A stretch of DNA of 64,000 bases from Desmonostoc geniculatum HA4340-LM1 (lineage in GTDB: Bacteria > Cyanobacteriota > Cyanobacteriia > Cyanobacteriales > Nostocaceae), in contig JAHHHB010000021.1 of NCBI GenBank assembly GCA_019359545.1, positions 20,015 through 84,014 on the forward strand, read 5' to 3'. Positions 18,531 through 26,733 of the stretch are shown here, one piece after another. The notes beneath the pieces were generated by a model. That model did no database searches and was not told the DNA's origin. It saw only the letters and a list, made by a program, of their open reading frames with translations. Position 1 is the first letter of the stretch. Each line of letters opens with the position of its first letter. The position numbers and the translations under genes are program-made.

Positions 18531-19250
18531 TTATAAATTAGTATTTTCCTCAGGTATTTCAAACTTGTAACCATAGCCGCGTACAGTTTTAATAAACTCT
18601 GGTACACAGGCATCGATTTCCATCTTCTTACGAAGCTGACCAATGTGTACATCAACTACCCGTCCATCTCCTACGTAGTCACAACCCCAGATTTTTTGGA
18701 TTAGCTGTGGACGACTCCAAGCCTGACCAGGATGGCTTGCCAAAAAATGTAAGATATTAAATTCCAGGGCTGTTAAGGCGAGAGGTTTATCGTTAAGTGT
18801 TACCTCTCGACCCTCTGGATTAATTACTAGCTGCTTGAAGACAATACGTTGTGTTGGGGAAGGGTTGATGTAGCGTATCCGCCTCAAAAGAGCTTCTACT
18901 CTGACCTCAACCTCTGCAAGACTAAACGGTTTAGTCATGAAATCATCTGCACCAGCAGCTAATATCCTAATTTTATCAGCTTCGTCAGTCCTACTAGTCA
19001 GTATCATCACTAAAACATTAGTACGACTTTGCATTTCTTGACAGAGGCTATAGCCATTAACATCTGGTAAATTCCAATCCAAAATCACTAGGGCTGGATT
19101 GAATTGCTCAAACAACGATAAGGCAGTCTTACCATCTGCTGCGGATTCTATTTGATATTTCCGACTTAAAAAACGATAGACGAGATTTCGGACGCCGAAG
19201 TCGTCATCGACGATGAGAATTTTCGGAGTAGTATCGGTAACTATAGTCAT
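18531..19250 (-). CDS. OmpR-family response regulator (paralogue of 16339-17064)
   Basis: 239 residues from an ATG at 19248-19250. The receiver has DDD near residue 15, the phospho-Asp in LVILDWNLPDVNG, LTSR and KPF; the effector domain has the TALEFNILHFLASHPG and VVDVHIGQLRKKME blocks. It shares long identical strings with the other regulator (for example FEQFNP and CQEMQSR). This points to a duplication that now spans the CPP1-like gene, or to conserved synteny of an older pair. Target genes and kinase partner are unknown. Confidence 0.9.
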   Translation of the reverse strand: MTIVTDTTPKILIVDDDFGVRNLVYRFLSRKYQIESAADGKTALSLFEQFNPALVILDWNLPDVNGYSLCQEMQSRTNVLVMILTSRTDEADKIRILAAGADDFMTKPFSLAEVEVRVEALLRRIRYINPSPTQRIVFKQLVINPEGREVTLNDKPLALTALEFNILHFLASHPGQAWSRPQLIQKIWGCDYVGDGRVVDVHIGQLRKKMEIDACVPEFIKTVRGYGYKFEIPEENTNL

Positions 19251-19967
19251 AATGCTGCCTTGTTGCCTATTGTTGGTTGGGCAATTGTCTGTTTTGCCAG
19301 TTTTGCTTTACGTATTTGTGTTGAATGTATATTCACGCTGATCTTTGTTGAGTACGATCGCTACTGTAGTACTTGTTTACAGTTAATTTTCCATGAAGTC
19401 AATCAAAACTTCAGCCATTATCATGCTTATAAATTGTATAAGTATTGTATGACTTTAGTATATTTTTGAATTTTTATGGTATGATATTTAACCCAATATA
19501 CCTAAGATAAGTGCGATTAAAGATTATCTCCATCACCACAAATAACTCAAAGAAACACCAGAGAAAACTGCGATCGCTACAACTTTGTAAAGGAACACAC
19601 TGGCTGATTAATTAGGTTTCTATCAAGGCTTACAAACCAAGCCATAAGCCAATCTAGATTCTAAATTACCTACTCAACTGTACTTTAGCCAAGGGATATG
19701 ACCTGGTGAGGAAGACCTGCAAAAATTGACTCAACGTGTATTTACATGTCGTTATCCTCTTAAGCATATACTATACTACAAGTTTGAGTTTGAGACTATG
19801 AGCAGAATAATTAGTAATTCCTCATACCCTTGAACAAGTGCAAACCCCTGGGTAATTCGTAATTCCTCGACAGAAGGACTTAATGAATTAATAAACATAG
19901 AAAAAATGCACTAATCAATATTTTAAAATCAACTGTATTTATGGATGAGTTCTAATTATAAATTAGT
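19251..19967. other. Intergenic region upstream of the NACHT gene
   Basis: 717 bp between divergent genes; AT-rich, no palindromes of note. An open frame of 69 codons starting at 19260 is Cys/Phe-rich, lacks a ribosome site and is not called. Confidence 0.45.
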
Positions 19968-22325
19968 ATGACAAGCCAAGGACTTAGAGCATCACCAGAA
20001 GGTATAAGGGCAGCAAAAACAGCTTTAACAGACAAAACTTGGAGTCAGCATAAATTAGCAGCAGCTTTAGGGATTACACGCCAACCAGTTTCCAAATTTT
20101 TTGCCGGTGAGTCAGTTTCTCGCTCTTGTTTTGTGCAAATTTGCCAACAGCTAGGGCTATCTTGGCAAAAGGTTGCTGGCTTACCTGAAGATTTGGGATT
20201 TGAGGTAAATGCTAAAGCCCAATTTAAAGATGCTAATCTCGATACATTAGTGCGAGAAGTGCGGCAAAAGTGCCAAGACAAAATCCAAAATCAGTGCAAT
20301 ATTCTACAAATGTTGGATATTGCTCAGACAGTTGAACTGATGGATATTTACACTGATATTAATGTCTTACAGGAGATAAGTAACCTGCAATGGCGAGAAA
20401 TTTCTGACTGGTTGAAAGACTTCAAATCTGAGTCAAATTTTAACCAATTTAGAACATACAAGCGGGAGAAAAAATTACCAGGATCAGAAGCTGTGTTGCG
20501 GCACACAAAATTGATGGTGCTGGGTAAGCCAGGATCGGGTAAAACTCTATTTTTACAATATCTAGCCATTGAATGTAACAAAGGCCAGTTTCAGCCAAAC
20601 CGCATAGCAACTTTTATTAGATTAAAAGAATTTGCTGAAGATACTAAAAGTGATGAATTTAATTTATTTCACTATCTTAGCCGAGAATTTATCAATTGCG
20701 GTGTTGAAAATGAATTAACTAAAACTATTTTGACTCATGGAAAACTGCTGATTTTACTGGATGGATTAGATGAAGTACCAATAGAAGATGCAGAAAAAAT
20801 CATCATAGAGATTCGTAGATTTACTCAGATTTTTTACAAAAACCAGTTTGTTATTAGCTGCCGAATTGCTGCCCAAAAATATAGGTTTCAGGGATTTACT
20901 GAAGTTGAATTAGCAGATTTTGACCAAGAGCAAGTAGAAGTTTTTGCCAAAAAATGGTTTGTCGCTGTTGGTTTTAAGTCTAAGGAAGATGGAGAAGCCA
21001 GAGGAAATTTATTTATTAATCAACTAAATCTACCCGAAAATCAGCATATTCGAGAATTGACAGTCACTCCCTTGCTGCTGCATTGGATTTGCTTGGTGTT
21101 CCAAGTCAAAAAGGAATTTCCCTTAAATCAAGCTAAGTTATACGATCAAGCATTGAAAATTCTCTTTTTCAGATGGGATGAAGTTAGAAGTATTAAACGC
21201 GATCGCATTGCTAGTAATTTGACTTTGGAAATCAAGAAAAACCTGCTTTGTCAACTTGCAGCTGTCAATTTCGAGCAAGACAATTACTTTTTTAGCAAAG
21301 AAAAAATCCTGGAATTGATTGCTGAGTATTTGGATAGCTTGCCAGACATTAACTCACACACAACTCAATTGCATCTAGATCGTGAAGCAGTGCTAAAAGC
21401 AATTGAAATTCAACATGGGATCTTAGTGGAAAGATCCCAGGAAATTTACTCATTTTCTCATTTGACATTCCAAAAGTATTTTACTGCTAGAAAAATTGTT
21501 GAAAATTGCCAAGCCAAACATTGGGATAGTCTGGTTAATCACATGACTGAAAAGCGTTGGCGCGAGGTATTTTTACTAACTGTTAATATGTTGGACAATG
21601 CTGATGAAATGTTACTCTTAATGAAGAAAAAAATTGATTTGCTAGTAGCTATTGATGAGAGATTACAATATTTTTTAACTTGGTTGTATCAAAAATCTAG
21701 TTCAGTTTCTACCCGTCACAAAGCAGCAGCCGTCCGTGCCTTTTACTTGGTTTGCGTCGAGCGTAGCCTTTGCCATAGCCATCGCGCCTTAGTCTATACT
21801 TCTGGTTATAACCTTGAGTACGCCCTTGTTGGTAACATAGCTTTTGACTCTAACCTCGCTCTTGATGAGTTTCTATCTAGTACTATTGCCTGCTTCAACG
21901 ACGTTGACTTTGCCTTTGAGCGTAGCCTCAAGGATGCCCTTGATTATGCTCATGCCTTTGCCATTGCTTTTAACGAAGCTGTTGAGCTTGTTATTACTCC
22001 TAAATTGAAGGAAGTTCTGCAAAAACTCAAAAAACAACTGCCAGATATAGACAGTAATCCGGAGAAATTCAGAGAGTGGTGGCAAACTAAGGGTAAAGTT
22101 TGGGGTAAACAATTAAGATATTTCTTGATTAAGTATCGTAATATTGGTTACGACTGGGAGTTCAACGAAGAGCAAAAAGAATTACTCCAAAAATATTACG
22201 ATGTGAATAAATTGCTGGTAGATTGTCTCAATAATGCTACTGATGTAACTCCCGTAGTGCGCCAGAAGATTGAGGACACATTATTGTTAGCGATCGCCGA
22301 TATTGAAAAGATGCATAATTCGTAA
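19968..22325 (+). CDS. HTH-NACHT NTPase (bacterial NLR-like)
   Basis: 785 residues. The N-terminal helix-turn-helix (about 10-75) reads WSQHKLAAALGITRQPVSKF and GESVSRSCFVQICQQLGL. The NACHT module has Walker A LGKPGSGKT (about 185-193), Walker B LLILLDGLDEVP (about 260-271), and a sensor-1-like FVISCR. Helical domains follow, then an Ala/Leu/Arg-rich stretch (about 590-680) with imperfect repeats such as FAFERSLKDALDYAHAFAIA. It ends in a charged helical domain. Bacterial NACHT proteins include antiphage defence factors and signalling STAND NTPases; which applies here is inference. The C-rich codon choice at 21730-21990 differs from the AT-rich rest. Monocistronic; no effector gene adjacent. 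Confidence 0.88.
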   Translation: MTSQGLRASPEGIRAAKTALTDKTWSQHKLAAALGITRQPVSKFFAGESVSRSCFVQICQQLGLSWQKVAGLPEDLGFEVNAKAQFKDANLDTLVREVRQKCQDKIQNQCNILQMLDIAQTVELMDIYTDINVLQEISNLQWREISDWLKDFKSESNFNQFRTYKREKKLPGSEAVLRHTKLMVLGKPGSGKTLFLQYLAIECNKGQFQPNRIATFIRLKEFAEDTKSDEFNLFHYLSREFINCGVENELTKTILTHGKLLILLDGLDEVPIEDAEKIIIEIRRFTQIFYKNQFVISCRIAAQKYRFQGFTEVELADFDQEQVEVFAKKWFVAVGFKSKEDGEARGNLFINQLNLPENQHIRELTVTPLLLHWICLVFQVKKEFPLNQAKLYDQALKILFFRWDEVRSIKRDRIASNLTLEIKKNLLCQLAAVNFEQDNYFFSKEKILELIAEYLDSLPDINSHTTQLHLDREAVLKAIEIQHGILVERSQEIYSFSHLTFQKYFTARKIVENCQAKHWDSLVNHMTEKRWREVFLLTVNMLDNADEMLLLMKKKIDLLVAIDERLQYFLTWLYQKSSSVSTRHKAAAVRAFYLVCVERSLCHSHRALVYTSGYNLEYALVGNIAFDSNLALDEFLSSTIACFNDVDFAFERSLKDALDYAHAFAIAFNEAVELVITPKLKEVLQKLKKQLPDIDSNPEKFREWWQTKGKVWGKQLRYFLIKYRNIGYDWEFNEEQKELLQKYYDVNKLLVDCLNNATDVTPVVRQKIEDTLLLAIADIEKMHNS

Positions 22326-22866
22326 GTATTCAGAATTCAGAATCCAGAATTCAGAATTCAGAAGATTTTGATAACCAGGCTTAATAATCAACAACAGTAA
22401 AAAATTCATATTGAATTCTGACTCATGAGGTTTTTCAGACGCGATAAATTGCTTCTCTACATGAATTTTCTTAGGTTTAACTGAAGTAATAATTTAATTA
22501 TTTTAAATAATAAATATTATCTTCCCATAGTCTTAACCCTCTTTTGTCACTCTCGGAAAACAATAATCTCAGCCTGATTCTGAGACTTTGATTTCATCAA
22601 GGTTTGAGGCTTTATTTTCTAACAGAAACTGAAATTTATAGATAAAAGTGGAAATTAAAGCCCTGTAAGCATTTGGGCGATTGGATTTTCCCACTCTGAC
22701 AAAAGAGGGTTAATTGGCTGGTTTTGCAATTGATTAATTGGTATAAATTATGGAAATTCATTAGTCTATCTGAGGAGAGACTTTAAAGATATTCATACTA
22801 GGGAAAGAGCAATTGAAGATATTTTGTTCGCTAAATTGCTATTAATATCGTCAGCGAGGAATAGTT
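22326..22866. other. Intergenic region with long-range inverted repeat
   Basis: Starts with GAATTCAGAATTCAG repeats (22328-22362). A 17-bp perfect inverted repeat TTAACCCTCTTTTGTCA (22533-22549) / complement at 22697-22713 encloses 181 bp. The rest is AT-rich and probably holds the promoter of the rhodanese-like gene. Confidence 0.6.
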
Positions 22867-23523
22867 ATGAATAGCAATTTAGTAGGCGGCATAATTCCCC
22901 CACAGCCACCAATACAAGCACAATCTGATGTTCATACGCTGAAGTCTCGTTTGGAATGGGGTGAACCAGCTTTTACAATCTTGGATGTGCGCGATCGCAG
23001 AACTTACAATGAAGGTCACATTATGGGAGCTATGCCCATGCCAATAGATGAATTGGTAGAGCGTGCAGCAGCTTCTTTGGATAAAAACCGTGATATTTAT
23101 GTTTACGGTGCTAATGAAGAAGAAACTGCCCAAGCTGCACAACAACTTCGTTCTACTGGGTTTGAGCATGTTTCTCAACTCAAAGGTGGTCTTGGGGCAT
23201 GGAAAGCGATCGGCGGTCCTACCGAAGGTATTATTGAATCAAAAACCCCCCCTGGTGCAGATGATTACAATGTCGTAGCTCGGCTACAAAATCATGCAGA
23301 AAATCAGGCAAAGGGAGGTAGTAGTCCCGCTGAAAGTATTAAGAAGGGAGTCAGTGACCTCAAGGAAGGCATTCAAGAAGGAGCTAGCAACCTTAAGGAA
23401 GGCATTCAAGAAAGAGCTAGCAACGTCAAGGAAGGCATTCAAGAGAAAGCTAGTGACCTGAAAGAAGGCATTAATGAATCTAGAACTTCTTCAAGTCCAA
23501 ATGATTCTAATGTTGGATCTTAG
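22867..23523 (+). CDS. Rhodanese-like domain without active-site Cys, with 11-residue repeat tail
   Basis: 218 residues. The rhodanese fold (about 20-120) shows FTILDVRDRRTYNEGHIMGA, PMPIDEL and QLKGGLGAWKAIGGP. The active-site loop that should hold Cys reads VYGANEEET, so no sulfurtransferase activity is expected. The C-terminus (about 155-208) has four to five tandem 11-residue repeats of the form ASNLKEGIQEG, amphipathic and Glu/Lys/Ala-rich as in LEA or apolipoprotein-like helices. It may bind membranes or protect proteins in stress (inference). GAGGAATAG precedes the ATG. A terminator follows at 23589-23620. Confidence 0.85.
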   Translation: MNSNLVGGIIPPQPPIQAQSDVHTLKSRLEWGEPAFTILDVRDRRTYNEGHIMGAMPMPIDELVERAAASLDKNRDIYVYGANEEETAQAAQQLRSTGFEHVSQLKGGLGAWKAIGGPTEGIIESKTPPGADDYNVVARLQNHAENQAKGGSSPAESIKKGVSDLKEGIQEGASNLKEGIQERASNVKEGIQEKASDLKEGINESRTSSSPNDSNVGS

Positions 23524-23588
23524 GCAAAAAATGACCTGAAAAATTAGTCATTAGGCATAGCTTGAACGTCACCCTTACCCAACCTATA

Positions 23589-23620
23589 AATCACTAAAAT
23601 TTTAATTTAGTGATTTTCTT
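23589..23620 (+). terminator. Rho-independent-like terminator
   Basis: AATCACTAAA (23589-23598) pairs with TTTAGTGATT (23606-23615), then TTCTT. AT-rich stem, so moderately convincing; 65 bp after the rhodanese-like stop. Confidence 0.6.
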
Positions 23621-23678
23621 GTAATTAGGACTAGCCCTTTCAAGTTGATGCATACAATCTCTTTTTTTCTCTCTGTGA

Positions 23679-23733
23679 CCTCTGTGCCTCTGCGGTTTAT
23701 AAAGTCTTTTTTTTTACCACAGAGGTGCAGAGG
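23679..23733. repeat. Imperfect inverted repeat (CCTCTGTGCCTCTGCGGT type)
   Basis: The arms 23679-23696 and 23716-23733 match at 15 of 18 positions, around a T-rich loop. It lies just downstream of the convergent exonuclease gene's end and could act as its terminator. Confidence 0.6.
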
Positions 23734-23800
23734 GCACAAAGATAAGAGATTACAGAGAAACTTATTGTCGAGAATTTTTATCTACCTTGAAAGGGCAAAA

Positions 23801-24430
23801 TTAATGTTCAAACAAATCTTTAAATTGCAGCAAATCTAAAGAAACTATTGTTGGCAAAACTGTAAAACATTGTTGAGCCAGTTCCCAACGTTCTTCTCGT
23901 TTGAGCATTTCTGTGAGTTTTTGCTGCACACTAAGTAAGTAGCGCACATCATTGGCGGCGTAACTCAATTGAGCTTCAGATAAATTAGCAGCGTTACCCC
24001 AATCAGAAGTTTGGGCGCTTTTATCAAGCTCTACTTGTTCTAACTCTTGCACCACATCTTTGAGTCCGTGGCGATTTGTGTAAGTACGGGCTAACTTACT
24101 AGCAATTTTGGTGCAAAAAACAGGCTGAACTTGAATCCCCAAATAGGCTCGCAAAGTAGCAAGGTCAAAACGAGCAAAGTGAAACACTTTTACGACGTTG
24201 GCCGCTTGCAAAAGTTTTTTTAAGTTTGGGGCGTCAGTTTGTCCTTTAGCGATGCGGATTGCGGTGACTTTTCCTTCTAGGTTGCACAACTGAACGAGAC
24301 ACAAACGATCGCGCTGGGGTAATAATCCCATCGTTTCTGTATCAACTGCGATCGCTGTCGATTCTAAATATTGTCCAAGGGCTGCATCACTAAGGTCGCG
24401 ATCGCTCACCTGAAAATCTTGTAATGTCAT
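23801..24430 (-). CDS. RNase D-like 3'-5' exonuclease
   Basis: 209 residues. DEDD-family nuclease: motif I IAVDTETMGLL (Asp/Glu), motif II VFHFARFDLATLRAYLG (Asp), motif III LSYAANDVRYLL (Tyr and Asp, the DEDDy subtype). It lacks the C-terminal HRDC domains of RNase D (about 370 residues in E. coli), so it is a short cyanobacterial form. Probably trims structured RNA 3' ends or acts on DNA. The last ~25 residues are hydrophobic and less conserved. Confidence 0.88.
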   Translation of the reverse strand: MTLQDFQVSDRDLSDAALGQYLESTAIAVDTETMGLLPQRDRLCLVQLCNLEGKVTAIRIAKGQTDAPNLKKLLQAANVVKVFHFARFDLATLRAYLGIQVQPVFCTKIASKLARTYTNRHGLKDVVQELEQVELDKSAQTSDWGNAANLSEAQLSYAANDVRYLLSVQQKLTEMLKREERWELAQQCFTVLPTIVSLDLLQFKDLFEH

Positions 24431-24519
24431 GAAATGCTCAAAAATAATAGCAGTGTCCAGCAGACAAAAGTCTTGTCAGACACTACATTATTATTGTGCA
24501 AAAATATCAAAAATTAAAT

Positions 24520-25083
24520 CTACCTAGTGTGAAAAAATATTTGCGTCAGGTAGACTTCGCCTTGATTATTAGTAGCAACGCCAATTCCAGTGAGGTTGTA
24601 ATTTCCTTTGATATTCTTCAGATGTCCGGGGCTTTTGACCCAACCAGTAACAGCTTCGGCTGCGGGGTCGCTATATCCCCGGTTGAAAGCCACATTTTCC
24701 GCTGCACTGTTGTAGCGAACGGGGACTGCTTTGACTCGCCCTTCAAACCCCTGATGGCTAAATGGAGTTTTACCTTTAGCCATATTTTGACTATGAATTC
24801 TTGCCTGTCGTGTGATGCTTGGATTTAGGGTCAACTTTGGTAGGCCTTTAGAAGCCCGATATTGATTAATTTGCTCAAAAACAGATTTTTCTAGCTCAGT
24901 AGGTTTAAAACTAGGAGTCGATATTGCAGCCTGACTCGAAAAAAGCGACAACAGCTTATTACGGGTGGATGTATTTGTAGAATTGTGCCCTGGTATCGGA
25001 ACAGTTGTTAATCCACTAGCAAGGACAAGCGCACTTAAAGCGATGCCAAAAGCAGTTTGTCGGAACATGGAGAATTGGGTCAT
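24520..25083 (-). CDS. Secreted CAP-domain protein
   Basis: 187 residues. Signal peptide at about 1-30 (FGIALSALVLASGLTTVPIPG). The CAP/SCP domain (about 65-187) has the diagnostic EKSVFEQINQYRASKGLPKL, RIHSQNMAKGKTPFSHQGF, AENVAF and GWVKSPGHLKNIKGNYNLTG blocks. The two His and the Glu of the CAP cavity are seen. Bacterial CAP proteins are extracytoplasmic with poorly known function. Paralogue of the gene at 25367-25897; the pair are 283 bp apart on the same strand. Confidence 0.92.
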   Translation of the reverse strand: MTQFSMFRQTAFGIALSALVLASGLTTVPIPGHNSTNTSTRNKLLSLFSSQAAISTPSFKPTELEKSVFEQINQYRASKGLPKLTLNPSITRQARIHSQNMAKGKTPFSHQGFEGRVKAVPVRYNSAAENVAFNRGYSDPAAEAVTGWVKSPGHLKNIKGNYNLTGIGVATNNQGEVYLTQIFFHTR

Positions 25084-25299
25084 ATGTAGAGATATAAGAC
25101 TTATACTCTACCTCATAGTTCCGAAAATATATACGAGAATACTATTAAGCATTGATGAATTTCGGCAATTTGACCATATCCTTTACAGTGCATACAAACA
25201 ATCATTTCCAATTGTCAATACTTCCATAGATAAACTTGTGGAAAATCACCGTTAGTTTTGTTCAAAATTGAATATTTTGATGAATTAGACACCTCCAAA

Positions 25300-25317
25300 G
25301 GCGTACAGCTGTACGCC
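25300..25317. repeat. Palindrome GGCGTACAG/CTGTACGCC
   Basis: An 18-bp perfect palindrome followed by CCTACA on the right only. A full-length relative, with GTAGGGGCGTACA arms, is at 26239-26266. Confidence 0.8.
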
Positions 25318-25366
25318 CCTACAGATGTGTCAGGAATTTCGTGGAAAGGTATAAATCTTGCCCAAC

Positions 25367-25897
25367 TTATGTCCGAAGGAAGATTTGCGTGAAGTAGATT
25401 TGCCCTTTACTGTTGCTGGCAACACCAACCCCTGTCAAATTATAATTACCTTTAATATTGGCTAGATGCCCTGGACTTTGCAGCCAGCCCTGAACAGCTT
25501 GCTTCGCAGGGTCACTACTCCCTTGGTTGTAAGCAACATTTTCACCAGCTGCTTTGTAGGTAATACCGATCGCTTTCAAGCGCTCTTGAATTCCACTATG
25601 TCCAAAAGCGACTTTACCGCTAGCCATATTCTGACTGTGAATCCTGGCTTGATTATCGATGGCAGAATTACGAGTCAGGACTGGTAGCCCTTTAGAAGCT
25701 CTATAACTATTAATTTGACTGAAAACCGACTGTTCTATAGCAGCAGTGTTGATGGTAGATTGTGCAATCTCAACAGTATCACTTGATATATGTGAAGACT
25801 TCGGCATGAAAGTTGGGTCTGTTATAGAAGTAGCGATCGCTCCACTACTGAGAAAAAGAGTTCCTAAACCAATGCCGTAGATTGTTGTTCTAATCAT
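25367..25897 (-). CDS. Secreted CAP-domain protein (paralogue)
   Basis: 176 residues. Signal peptide about 1-23 (YGIGLGTLFLSSGAIATS). CAP domain with EQSVFSQINSYRASKGLPVL, RIHSQNMASGKVAFGHSG, AAGENVAYNQG and GWLQSPGHLANIKGNYNLTG. Very like its neighbour at 24520-25083, but with a shorter linker. A tandem duplication with later divergence explains the pair. Probably expressed separately, since a palindrome and 283 bp lie between them. Confidence 0.92.
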   Translation of the reverse strand: MIRTTIYGIGLGTLFLSSGAIATSITDPTFMPKSSHISSDTVEIAQSTINTAAIEQSVFSQINSYRASKGLPVLTRNSAIDNQARIHSQNMASGKVAFGHSGIQERLKAIGITYKAAGENVAYNQGSSDPAKQAVQGWLQSPGHLANIKGNYNLTGVGVASNSKGQIYFTQIFLRT

Positions 25898-26349
25898 TTG
25901 CTGAAAGTAAACTTCCAGACCATCTAACCAGACTATTGTTGATTGAACAACTTGGTTATAGGTCTATATACCTTTGGTTATGGTGCTATCGGTTCAAAAA
26001 CTACCAGGAAACTTTTAAATTTACAATCTTACAGAAAAATTGTGCTGTCCGTAGATAATTTTCTTCTAGCTTTAGGAAGATTATTTATATTTTGGATTTT
26101 AGATTTTAGATTTTGGATTGAGAGTTTCTTTCTGAGATTTTCGCCAAATGTACAATTTTTTACTCAAACCTCTACCTCAAAAACGGAAACGCACAAATTA
26201 TAACATTTTCAAAAATATTTGCCAAATATAAATAACCTGTAGGGGCGTACATCTGTACGCCCCTACAACATATCTATCTTTTGTGAACTGGTATTACGAG
26301 TATGGAGTCAATCCAAAATCCAAAATCTAAAATCCAAAATTGTTTTGTA
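25898..26349. other. Intergenic region with repeats
   Basis: Upstream region of the second CAP gene, then TTTGGATTTTAGATTTTAG-type repeats (26091-26120), the palindrome at 26239-26266, and the inverted form ATCCAAAATCTAAAATCC (26312-26338). The two AT-rich strings are complementary and could act as inverted ends around about 250 bp. No gene seen. Confidence 0.55.
26239..26266. repeat. Palindrome, arms GTAGGGGCGTACA
   Basis: Perfect 13-bp arms (26239-26251 and 26254-26266) with a TC centre. Belongs with the other GTAGGGG...CCCCTAC palindromes of the window. Confidence 0.9.
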
Positions 26350-26637
26350 TTAATCTTGGCTGAGAGTTTGTAACTCTTCCTGGACGACACGCAACACCCG
26401 GGCGATGTATTCTGCACGCCACTTTTCCCGCTCATTAATTACTTTGGCATCAGGTTCATAACCTTCAATTTCAGTAACCGATAAAATACCTTTAACCTCT
26501 AGCAATCGTTCAATGGTGTCCAGGCGATCGCGCAGCACGGACACCTCACCAGTCAAAGCCATAACCATCGCCAACAATTTATCAATTTGCGAATTTTCTA
26601 AGTAAACTGGTCGCTTACCCTTGGCTGTTTTCGGCAT
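26350..26637 (-). CDS. Small hypothetical protein with coiled-coil helix
   Basis: 95 residues from an ATG with GGAG about 8 bases upstream. A basic start (MPKTAKGKRPVYL) is followed by a long helix with leucine spacing (LLAMVMALTGEVSVLRDRL, DTIERLLEVKG), likely a dimer-forming coiled coil, and a charged C-terminal helix. No family recognised; soluble. It lies 96 bp downstream of the methyltransferase gene on the same strand and may be co-transcribed. Confidence 0.65.
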   Translation of the reverse strand: MPKTAKGKRPVYLENSQIDKLLAMVMALTGEVSVLRDRLDTIERLLEVKGILSVTEIEGYEPDAKVINEREKWRAEYIARVLRVVQEELQTLSQD

Positions 26638-26733
26638 CCTAACTCCAATTCTCCAAAAACGAGGTTACACAACAAAAGAAGGAAACCCAGATAAAATCTG
26701 ACTTCCTCAATTACGAATTACGAATTAATCTAC

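Noticed and set aside
19260..19469. Hydrophobic 69-residue protein
   Set aside because: Only chance hydrophobicity in AT-rich DNA; no ribosome site or similarity to known membrane proteins.
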